Assembly (NCBI GenBank): GCA_018398765.1
Contig: JAHBMJ010000620.1
Span: 32,501 to 73,580, forward strand
Length of the DNA: 41,080 nt
From: Chromera velia
Lineage: Eukaryota; Sar; Chromeraceae
Direction of reading: 5' to 3'
Both the position numbers and the translations under genes were made by a program. Positions 31,320 to 41,080 of this stretch are shown piece after piece. Under the pieces are notes generated by a model. It saw only the letters and a list, made by a program, of their open reading frames with translations, was not told where the DNA came from and searched no databases. Position 1 is the first letter of the stretch. Each line of letters opens with the position of its first letter.

Positions 31320-33662
31320 ACTATATGAGTAGAAGCATACATATAAACAGGCCTAGAACCATATCTTTATATCATAATTTGGTTCATAATAGAAACCTGG
31401 CCCAGGTGTGGGCTAAGGTGGCTTAAAGGTGCGGGCCCTAGTTACACTTTGGCCGGGTAATTACCAGGGTAATTTCTTATATGCGCTTATATGGTCCTTG
31501 CAGCCTACAATGCCTTGCATATAAGTGTATGTACTGTTTGTGAGCCTGTGCCCGGGAGTCTGCCGGATACCTGACATCTAAATAGCGGTGAGGGTGCGCG
31601 TGGCGCAGGCTACGGCGGCCTCCGGCCTGGCTGCAGCGCCCTACGGCGGCGGAAAAGGCCACCTGGTGGGCGCCGCCGGGCGCCGTGGCGGCGGCGCCCA
31701 TTTACTAGGTTTTTTTACCAGCCAGGTTACCAGGCCAGGAGCAATTTTGCCGGACCCTTACCAGGGTACCAAGGTGCAACTAGGGTGTGGGCCGGGGACA
31801 TAGCCCGGAACTCCACTAGACTTCAAATTAAAAATATCCGTGCGAGTTTGACTCTAGGTTTGACTGTGTTTGCATAAGTAATTTAGCTATTTTTTCTAAG
31901 CAGTGGACCTCGGGTGCACCCTTAGGAGCACCTTGAAGATCAACTCTATCCTATCCCAGCTATAAAAATTTATTACTAGCTTCTTTAATATCTTGTTTAA
32001 TATATAGGTAATAAGTATGTATGATTCAAAGTATTTGAAAGTAACATTTTAAAGTATATAATTTAAAGTCATTTATTAAAATTGTAATTAAAATAAAGTA
32101 TGTATTTCTCTGGCGTTGGAAGCTTTCCTACTACTACTACTAAAAGCTTTCCCTGGAAGCTGCATATCGGACATTTGACATTGGGGCGGGAGGCCAATTC
32201 TCTAGACATATAAAATTATTATTATAAATCCTAATCCTATTAATTACACCTTTTAAAATTTAATGATTTTAAATCATTGAATTAACTAATTGAATTACGT
32301 TCTAAAATCACGTTTTTGAATACCAATTTTGGGGAAGCCTCAACAGTGGTAGGAACAGTGAAATCAAAAGTTTATTTTAATAAAATGCTAGATAAAACGG
32401 TTTGTAATTATAAGTTTGTTAGCGTCCTGCGAAACCAGGCAGGGCACTGGCATGGGGTACCAGTGTGATCCAAAGCTGAGTGATGAGATATACTAGGAGG
32501 TACACCCCCTTCAAGGGCCTCTTGCTGTTTGTGGGGGCGCTGGAAGCGACCTCTATAAGACAAAACGGCGACAGTACTCTCGAACACGAGTCATACCACT
32601 AAATCACTTACTAGATCACTTATCATTTATCATTTAATTAAGTCTATGACCAGGGTTATAGTTTAACTCTCATGCAAACCCTTTAATTATATAATCCCCG
32701 GTCCAATTTATGTTAAATTAGTTGAAGATCGGGGTACTGCCACCGTGCCGCGCCGTGCTTTGGGCCGGACTGGGGCTTCTTGTGCGTGGGACGATTATTC
32801 GCCGCGGGTCGAATAATCGCGCGGGTTGATCCACGTACGCATTTCGAGCGATTCATTTTCTATGCAATTGAGTTTCACAGGATTTATTTGATTCATCTGT
32901 TCTGTGTGATTGACTGAGGACTAACACTTTTTCTGATCATGATCTCTGCCCATTACTGAGCTACTTAGTTTATTCTAAATTCCTAATCAAATTCATGAAA
33001 TATCGCCCGCTAAAATTATTTTTAATTTAAATTTAACATACACCATTCATTTTTAAATTATACTTTGATTTACTGTTTTGAATTGCTTTTACGTACTCTA
33101 ACGATCGATTTAAACTGTCTTAAATTATATAATCATTTATCATAATTTTCACGCGTTCAATCGAACCGCGTTTCAAACCGGCGGAGGTGATAACGCTGAC
33201 TAAAGAGCAAATGTTCTGGCTTAATGATATTGCAGCCTTTGACATGCATTCAATGAACAAAAAGTTACGTGAACAACATTTTCAATGCGTTTTTTAGATA
33301 GAGGATTGATTTCCCAAATACCAATGTCAAGCCTCATCGATCGATGGAAAGACGACCGACCGCACATAACAGAATGAAATGCCACGCAAGCATGTCAGTG
33401 GAGCACAGAAACGACCGCGTGCAGCTAAAGATGTGGCGTAGATTGTACGAGAGACAGTCCAGAAGACTGATGGCAGCTTCCGCGAGCGCCTTACAGGATT
33501 GACCACGAAAGAGGATTTGATCTTCTTCCGATGGATGATCTGTCACAGTCTGAGGGTCATCAAGAAACCGAGAAAGAGACGATCAAAGAGACTGACAGAT
33601 GGACGGATACGCACGCGTGGATGAACTCTCTGCGTGTCTCCATTCCATCGATCTACGCTTGA
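31320..33662. other. AT-rich convergent intergenic block
   Basis: The channel gene ends at 31319 on the plus strand and the next gene ends at 33663 on the minus strand. Between them no coding exon is convincing. Contents: a possible GC-rich inverted-repeat element (31427-31794), an ACTAGACTT motif (31815-31823), AT-rich sequence with scattered GC patches (32420-32580, 32710-32840) and a perfect 10-bp inverted repeat (32792-32819). Confidence 0.6.
31427..31794. mobile_element. Candidate small inverted-repeat element (MITE-like)
   Basis: About 26 bases at 31427-31452 are the approximate reverse complement of 31769-31794 (18 of 26 match, with CTAGTT...CTTTGG against CCAAGG...AACTAG as the best part). 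Next to each arm, on the inner side, is TTACCAGGGTA. The interior has a very GC-rich core (about 31596-31705). No target duplication could be assigned and no transposase is present. Confidence 0.35.
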
Positions 33663-36600
33663 TTAAGCACCAGTCTCTTCTCCCTCACCTCCTTCCCCCT
33701 CTTCCTCTCCCTCTCCCTCTTGCTCGTCTTCGTCTCCGTCCCACGGGTTCCCTTGCGGATCGACCCAGTACCCCGTGTTCTCATCAATCCTCCAAACAAT
33801 TCCTGTATTTTCGTCCGTCCACGGAGCCCATGGGTCATGCTCCCCCTCCTCCTCTTCCTCACCTCCCTCCTCTCCGTCCTGCCCCTCACCCAGCTCGGGT
33901 TCTGCATTTGCCTCCTGAGCAACAAGACTTTGATCTGCCTCCGCGGTCGCACTGGAAGGCACGGGCGCAGGGGGAACTGCACCAGCGTCGGTGACGCTTG
34001 CAGACTCTGGAGCTACACCTACACCGACGCTGGCAGTGGGTTGCACAGCATCAGCCATTCGACCTGTTTCAGATGTGTTGGCGCCTTCTTGTGTCCCGTC
34101 ATCGTCAAGCACATCGATTGGCCCTTCATCTTCCTCAATCTCCTCAACATCATCGTCGGCGTACAAAACGTTAGACGGCCTCTCTGCTTCCCCGCCCTCT
34201 CCTGCACCTCCCGCAGCAGCAGCAGCTGCTGCTGATGGAGCCGCAGTCTCTGTTGCTTGCAGCGGTTCTCCTGCAGGCGCGGAGAACGGAAGAGCACCGT
34301 TGCCTCCTACAGGCGCGGACTCTGGTGCAATATCACCTCCTACCTCGGCACGGGGAGCTGGTGCTGATTGGAGGAGAATGGATTCTGCTTGGAGTGCCGC
34401 GCCACTCTCTGGCTGCTGCTCAGACTGTGCATCCACATCCTGAGGCCCTTCATCGGAAGAGAGACTGACAGTCCGGTGGGAGGGTTCCTCTTTCTGTTCT
34501 TCCATTTGTCCTGCCTCTTCCGCCGCCTGGGCCTGTCCCTCCTGCGCCTGTGCCCCTCCCATCTGATCATCCCCGGTTTGGGCCTGCCCAGCAAGCTGAC
34601 CCGGCTGGTCGTCCGCTGCTGCTGCTGCTGCCGGCAAAGCGGAAGGGAAAGAGAGAGTTTGGGCTGCTGCTGCAGAAGAAGTGTTCATCTCTTGCTGCAC
34701 TTGCCCTGCTTCCTCTTGCATCACCTCTTGCTCCCCTTCCTGCGAAGTCGGCTCTGCAGGCGCAGGAACTGCAGGTCCTGGAGCGGCAGGGAGGGGCACG
34801 GACACTTGAGCTACCGCATGGTCGGAGAGAGGTACCTGCTCTCCCTCCTCTCCCTGAGGAGCCACCAGGTTCGGCTCAGAGGTCACAGCAGGGACTTGAG
34901 ATGAAGCAGAGTCCATGGGGGAGGGTAGAGCATCTGGAGCGACGAGAACAGAACCGCCGGGGGCAGTCTCTGCCGCGGCCGTCTCGGGTTCGGAAGGGCC
35001 AGGCTGCTGTTCAACAGCCAGCGGCATTGCTGCTGCTGCCGCGGCCCCTTCGGGCACTCCCTGGTGTGGTTGAGTTTGAGGGACGACTTGACCAGCCTGC
35101 TGTGCATCTTCTTCTGCACCTGTGAGAACAGACACCCCCTGGGTGGCTGCGGGGTCTGTCTGCGGGGGAGAGGGAACCTGCAGTCCTGCCAGAGACGCCT
35201 GCTGCTGCTGCTGCTGTCCTGCAGGGGAGGGAGCCCAGACAGGAGACGGGAGAAACAACGGAGACTCCGCAGGAATGAGTGCTGTTGCTGTTGCTGATGC
35301 TTCGTGTGCAGCCGGCTGCAGGGGCCCCTCCGGGTGGGGCTGGAGGAGATGGGAAACAGGGACCATCTCTGCATCATCTCCTGCGTGATCCGTCCCTGCA
35401 CCGATGTCCTCTGCTGTCTCCGTCCCTGCACCGATGTCCTCTGCTGTCTCCGTCCCTGCACCGATGTCCTCTGCTGTCATGTCGACATCCTCTCCCGTTC
35501 CTGCTGCATCTGCCATTTCCTCATCTCCTCCTGCCACCTCTCCACCCTCTTCCGCATCTACGTCAATGTCCCCACCCTCTCCCTCTCCATCTCCTTCTAC
35601 ACCCCTGTTTCTCTCCTGCTCAACCTCCTCCTCCACGGCCATCGGGTCGTCCCCCTCACCCTCCACAGCTGCAGCAGCTGCCTCTGAAACCCCCCCAGCA
35701 GAAGCAGAGACTCCTGCTGCACCTCCTTCAACGATCGGGGCAGAGACAAGTGAAGGCGGCTGAGTGGGCTGGATGGCCGTGCCTGCTCCTGAATCTGCGG
35801 TGGGAGGGAGAAAACTTGAGAGGGACGGGACAGGAGCTGCCTCTTGCGTTGCGTCTGCTTGTCCCTCTGCCTGTTGGGTTGCGTCTGCTTGTCCCTCTGC
35901 CTGCTGGGTTGCGTCTGCTTGTCGCTCTGCCTGTTGAGAGGGCGGACAGGGAGGTCCTACCAACTCACCGCCTTCACCCTCAGGAGGGGACACGGGAATC
36001 AAAGAGGGTTCTCCAGAGGCGGGCGCTGCCGCTGCAGCAGGGGCGGGTTGCTCGCTCGAGGAGGCAGCCTCAGGCTGGGCAGAAGAAACGGTTTCTTCGG
36101 GCAACGTTCCTGTGGGGGCAACTGCTGCTTCTCCCTCACCTTCTCCCGACATCACTGGTTGTAATTCACCTGTAATTTCCTCTTCTCCCGCCGCTCCCTC
36201 TCCTCCTTCTGCAGGCTGTTCGGAGGAGGCAGCAGCGTCAGGCGCTTCCCCACCCCGTCCGTGTCCTTCACCCTCCTCAGGAGGCTCTTCAGCGTCCTGC
36301 TCTTCAACAGGAGGGGCGGGAATCCCCTCCCAGGCCCCTGCCTGCTCAACCTGTTCACCTGCCCCCCCCTCGTCAGGACCGTCTCCCTCGTCACCGTCAT
36401 CTTCTCCGTCTCCGTCTCCATTCTGATCTTCTCCCTCTGCTTCATCCTCATCGCGCTCATCCCCTTCTTCCTCATCCTCATCAGCATCGATCACAGCGTC
36501 AACCTCATCCTCGTCCTCTTCCTCTGCAGCCACCTCACCCACAGGAGGCGCATCATCGGCTTGGACTGCGGGGGGAATCTCAGCGGCGGCAGAGGCAGAC

Positions 36601-37506
36601 GCGTCAGGCGCGACTTGCGTTTCGTCTCCTATTGCAGTCTGCGACTCTCCACCTTCCGGTGCTTCCACTTGCACCTGTTGCTGTAGAGCCGACGATTCGA
36701 CTTCCAAACCGCCGCCTTCAGCCTCGACTTCTGCATCAGCAGCGACAGACGAGGCCGGGGGAAGGTCAGCAGGGGCTGCCCCAGCTGTACTGTCCGTGTT
36801 CTCAAGGGAGGCAAGAAGGGGAACAGCAGAATCAACAACCATCTGCTGAGGTGCCTCTGCTGCCTGCACTTCCTCACTCGCCCCCCCATCCCCTTCTGCT
36901 GCAGAGGGCGGAACTCCCTCAATCTCTCCGATGGCAGCCGCCTCAGATGCAGGGGGAACATCTCCCCCCTGCCCCTCAGGCACGGCCTCAGGGACCGGCT
37001 GTCCCTCAGGCGCACTTTCATCTGCCGCCTGTCCAGCAACACCCTCCTGCGGACCTGTCTCCGATGGAACGGCCGCACCGGCCTCCTCTCCTGAGGGAGG
37101 GGCGAGCACAGCGGCACCAGCAGCAGCAGCAGCAGGAGGAGGGGGAGCATCACTAGGGGCTGCACTGTCAGCTGTCTCTGTCTGAGAAGCCTCTTGAGGT
37201 TCTGCAGGTTGTGCCGACTCGGCAGGAGCTGCAAAGAGACACATAGTGAGGCAGAGAGAGTTCAAAAAGCGAATCACAAGATACTCGATCCGTTACATAT
37301 GCCCATATAGGCATTTGATTCTGTTTATTCAAATCAAGACCCGCGGTCCTGCATTGCTGCTGACTGGCTGCTTAAAATAGACTTCAGTAGAAAAAGTATA
37401 CATCGTCATTTCATTTCCCTCTCACTCTTGCCAAATTTTTGTCGACCATGATTGCCGGTGCAGGTTCTGCCATAAAGAAAGGGACGCTCACTCTTCACTC
37501 ACTCAC

Positions 37507-37541
<35 letters not shown>

Positions 37542-40500
37542 ACTGACCGACCTTGATCAGCTGCCGCTGAACCCCCGACCTCTTGATCGATGTTGCCCTG
37601 TCCTCCCTCTTGTGGGGGAGCTTGGGGCTCCTCTTCCTCTTCCATCGCCTCCTCATCTCCCTCTCCCTCTCCTGCTGCGGCCTCCATTGGTTCTTCCTCT
37701 CCCTCTTTTCTCTCCTCAACCCCACCCTCTCCCATCCCTTCTTCTCCTTCTCTTTCAGCTGATGGTGCTTCTCCCAGACCTGACTGATCCACCACTCCCG
37801 TCTCTTCTTCAACAGGGACAGAGCTTTCACCCTCTCCCTCAGCCACACCTTCGGCCGCAGGAGCCGCGCCATCTCCCTCGCCTTCACCCCCCCCCTCAGC
37901 CCCAACTTCTTCTTCTTCCCTCCCGGGAGCGTGGCGCTTTGCTGGAGCGGGGCCGTCCCCTTCCTTCATATCCTCTCCTTCCCCTTCCGCTGCCGGCTCT
38001 CCACCGTCTCCTCCAGCAGCAGCAGCAGCTGCCGCAGCCTCTGTTTCATCGGGATGGGGGCGCTTGACGCCCCTCGGTCCTCTCTCTGCTTCCCGAACCC
38101 CTTCCACAGAAGGGGGCACCGGAGGGGCTGCAGCAGATGAGGACGCAGAAGAGGACGAAGGCTCAGCAGAAGCATCTGCTCCTGCGTCCGTCCCCGGAGC
38201 AGCAGAAGCGACCTCTGTTCCTCCCTCGCCCCCTACAACTGGAGGAAACATCATCTCTACATCGTCACGTGGACCTTCAGGCGGTTGCAAAGCATCAGAG
38301 TCCCCCCCTACCACATGCTCTTCCCCAACCTCCGTGTCCCCTGGCTGTACAGGTGCAGAGGCAGAAGCGGACGCGGCGTCTGGTTGCGAGACTTGAGGGA
38401 GAGTCCCTTCGGAAGGCACAACGGCACCCGAGGACGCAGAGGGACCCCCCTGATCATCTGCAGGAGCGGATACTTCTTGGACACCGTGGGCAGCGGCGGT
38501 ATCGGTAGCCGTTTGGTCCTCTGTCTCTGTCTCTGTCTTGCCTTCCTTTCGCTTAGGACTTCTGGTCTCTGTGTCCGACCCACCATCTTGCTGTTCTGCT
38601 TCCCTTTGATCCGCCGTCTCTCGCTTGCGCTTCCCCCTCTGCTGCTCGTCGAGTTCCCCGGCCTGCGAAGGCCCCCCTTCCCCCATCTGAACATCGCCAC
38701 CCACTGGCAAGGCTGCAGCAGCGGAAGGCGGAAGCCCTCCGGCAGTGAGGCCAGGGGGCGGCTGGGCGTCAGACGGTGCAGGGGCAGGGGGCGGAATGGG
38801 CTGACTCGCCTTCGCCTGCTGAGACGCGGAAGCAGAAGCGGAAGAGGCCGACGAAGCTGCCGGAGTTCCCTGCTGCAACTGCGGACGGGGATGGATGGGG
38901 GTTTTGGGAATTACAGCAGCTGCTGGGCGGACTGACCCGGCAGCCGCAGACGCCGAAGCGGGCGGGGCAGGGGCGCCCGCCGGTCTCTTGGCAACATTCT
39001 GAGACGCAGGCAAGCCTCCGGTGGGAGGCGCTTTTGCCCTCCCGGTCACAGGAGGCCCACGCGGAGGCACCGGCCCCGCAGGGCGCGTTGATACGCCTGG
39101 AGGTGGTGGTCCTCCGGGCAGCTGTCCCCTCGGAGGTGCTGCCCGGGATGGCTGAGGTTGAAAACCAGAGGGTGGTCGCTGAGGGGCAGAAGTTGGGGGC
39201 TGTTTTGCTAGATTGAGCTGTTGGGTGAGACGCTCATTTTCTGTCCTCAGACGTGCATTTTCTGCTCTCAGCTGGTCGCGTTCTGCCGTCAGTGAGCGTC
39301 TCTCTGCCATTAATTGTATGCCCCGTTGACTGAAATCCTCGTTGGCTTTCTTGGCGGCTGCCAACTGCTCCTTTGCTTCGTCTCGTTCCTTTTCTGCTTG
39401 TTTCCTGTTCGCCTCGGCATCGTCCTGAAAAATCAGAACAATGTACACAGAGGGAGAGGAGAAGAGAATGAGAGAGTAGCGCCGTGAATAAGATGAAAGA
39501 GGGGACGAAACTCTCCATTGCACCGTCACTCTACAGCACTGAAAAAGACACTTCCAAAGAAAGACACATTTCTTCTGCAGAAAGAAGCAGATTCCCCGAA
39601 AAAGTGGATGATCATTCTATTAATATATGTTTCTGTGTAAGTCAGTCACTCAGTCAACTGTGTGCATGCACGGCCGTCCCTTTATTTGTCTTTCATCACT
39701 TCTCCCTGCCGACCGGTCTGCCTGCCGCACTGTATGTCACAGTTAGTTTCTCAAACAAAGGTGTCGGAGCGGTTGGCACGACTGACTGACCTTCTGTGTT
39801 TTTTCAACCTTCTTCTCTGCAGTCAACTGGTTGATCATTGTCTGGTTTGTTGTCTGCGTCCGGAGAAGCTCGGTCCGCCACTTCTCCGCGTCGTTCGTCT
39901 TCTTTTGGAGTTCAGTGTCTTTCTCTTTCATCTTCCTTTCCGTTTCTTTGTCTTTAGCGACCGAATCTTTGTGAGCCCTGCAGGCAGGAAAGAAAGAAAA
40001 AATGAATGTGAAAATTTTGCAGAGGAGAAAGATGCACACATTTTCATCTGAGCACGAGGGGGAAAAAATCTTTCTCTGCGAAAGTTGCAAAAAGCTAGAC
40101 AGCAAAAATGCAAAGAGAAAAAACCACCGCTTGGCAGACGGAGAGAGTCTTATACCGCCGAATCGTTTTGATTGTTGCCACACATGCTCCTAAAAAAAGA
40201 AGAGAGGGTCTCTTGGACCTGTGCTTGGCCTCTGACTGCCTTTGTCCGGTGGAGATCCAATGATTTATTAGGTGGAGACCGATTTAAATTCAAGAGAAAG
40301 AAGAAGAGAAGTGAGAGCTTGCACTCTCTCTGCTGCTGACTTGACTGCTCTGGCGACCGCGGCTCTCAATTTCCCTTGCAACGCCTCCCTGGTTGTTTTT
40401 TCAACCCTCGCCATCATTTCCACGATATGGTGCACCCTCTCTCCCTGCGAAGAGGTTGCTGCGTCTTCGAGCTTGCTCTCGAGAGTGTCCGCGTCCTGTC

Positions 40501-40962
40501 CGTTGAGGACTTGGGTCACGAGGAGCCCTCTTTGGCTTGCGCGGAGGAGTTCTGTCTCTAACGCATACAGCTGCAAGGGGACGGAAATCGAAAGATATGT
40601 GCAGACAGACACACAGACAGACAGAAGAACCGACACCCAGCCCTCACACACAAAAAGACGGAAAACGAGTCTACAGCATCAAAACAACAAGCCGATGTGT
40701 CAGCATTCGCGGAACAGGACGGGACAGGACAGGACAGGACGGGACGAGAATGATCAACAGAGGTCTGTTTCTCTTTTCTGTTCTCAAGCCGACGGGTCTG
40801 AGCACTCAGTTCGAAAGGGCACAAACTGGCAGGCCGTGTGTACTTGACGTCACGCAGTTTCTCCAGACGGATCGCAGGGAGGAGAAGAGGCACGCACGAT
40901 TTGCTGTCGGACGCTTGATGGCTTTCGAAAAGCAAAGACTCGCCAAGAAAATGGATTATGCG
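33663..40962 (-). CDS. Coiled-coil, acidic low-complexity protein (5' end incomplete)
   Basis: Minus-strand exons in order: 40962-40849 (start uncertain, open to about 41040), 40570-40280, 39977-39791, 39424-37552 and 37228 to a TAA at 33663-33665. The last three junctions agree in phase. The junction between 40280 and 39977 does not, so a small exon (perhaps near 40160-40193) is missing. The N-terminal exons are helical (EKLRD, TLESKLEDAATSS). Exon 39977-39791 is charged coiled coil (KDKETERKMKEKDTELQKK). The next exon opens with a coiled coil and a four-heptad leucine zipper (bases about 39207-39293), then becomes Pro/Ala/Gln-rich and Glu-rich. The last exon is about 1,188 codons of Ala/Glu/Gln/Pro/Gly sequence with two decapeptide repeats and an aromatic C-terminal motif (33740-33839). 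The likely role is scaffold or regulator, but no family is recognised. The many ORFs on the opposite strand are shadows. Confidence 0.72.
35384..35480 (-). repeat. 30-bp coding minisatellite (TAEDIGAGTE x 3)
   Basis: Three nearly identical 30-base units in frame encode TAEDIGAGTE. The units are almost free of substitutions, so expansion is recent. Confidence 0.88.
35845..35940 (-). repeat. 30-bp coding minisatellite (QADATQQAEG x 3)
   Basis: Three in-frame 30-base units encode the word ADATQQAEGQ with one Arg/Gly and one Glu/Gln change. Confidence 0.85.
37505..37541. repeat. (TCAA)n microsatellite in an intron
   Basis: About nine TCAA units just beyond the donor of the 39424-37552 exon, inside the intron 37229-37551. 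Confidence 0.9.
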
Positions 40963-41080
40963 CTGCAGAACATTCGAATGTCTGTCCCATTCAAATTCCA
41001 ACTCAATTCCATTCTTTTCCATCCATTGACTTGGGTAAACAGGCTCGCACACACAAGCATACACACAGAGAGAGAGGGGG

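Noticed and set aside
31477-31701. Short Ala/Gly/Arg-rich ORFs in the GC-rich core
   Set aside because: Open frames are expected by chance at this GC content. The inverted-repeat arms suggest a noncoding element.
34368-36686. Several Leu/Pro/Arg-rich plus-strand ORFs
   Set aside because: They are antisense shadows of the large minus-strand low-complexity exon, which splices in phase with its neighbours.
1-41080. tRNA, rRNA or spliceosomal RNA genes
   Set aside because: I looked for the tRNA B-box type word GTTCRANNC with a paired arm and for conserved rRNA words, and found no convincing candidate.

Overview
The window is nuclear DNA of a eukaryote. Genes are split by many GT-AG introns, and simple-sequence repeats are dense. 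AT-rich blocks alternate with GC-balanced gene blocks. There are no bacterial operons, rRNA, tRNA or CRISPR. A plant-type two-pore channel with an EF-hand linker, very long low-complexity proteins and repeat-laden introns would fit an alveolate alga of the chromerid kind, but that placement is inference from style. No sequence comparison was possible.

Layout. 1-490: two probable minus-strand exons of an unrecognised gene. 490-3446: mostly noncoding, AT-rich from about 2000. 3447-5339: plus-strand intronless gene with an acidic head and a proline-rich tail. 5340-6069: AT-rich spacer. 6070-8552: a short, decayed LTR element that carries only a gag-like gene and a row of seven hairpin-forming repeats. 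8553-10700: AT-rich spacer with a CA microsatellite. 10732-12759: minus-strand proline/glutamine-rich ORF. 13268-14235: a polypyrimidine tract of nearly 1 kb. 14240-16946: intergenic, with mini- and microsatellites. 16947-31319: a 30-exon plus-strand gene. 31320-33662: AT-rich convergent spacer with a possible small DNA transposon. 33663 to the right edge: a minus-strand multi-exon gene for a coiled-coil, acidic, Ala/Glu/Gln/Pro-rich protein.

The central result is the 16947-31319 gene. I chained its exons by reading-frame phase. They encode a two-domain (2 x 6TM) cation channel of the two-pore channel family: domain I, a linker with two EF-hand-like loops, domain II, then a tail of about 1,000 residues. 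The model has 5,679 coding bases, or 1,892 residues. The first apparent stop after the channel (24543) lies inside a splice donor, and splicing there restores an open frame into the tail exons. The domain II voltage sensor has nine basic residues at strict three-residue spacing, and the second selectivity filter differs from the usual TPC pattern.

The channel gene and the right-hand coiled-coil gene converge. Nothing else links the genes of the window functionally.
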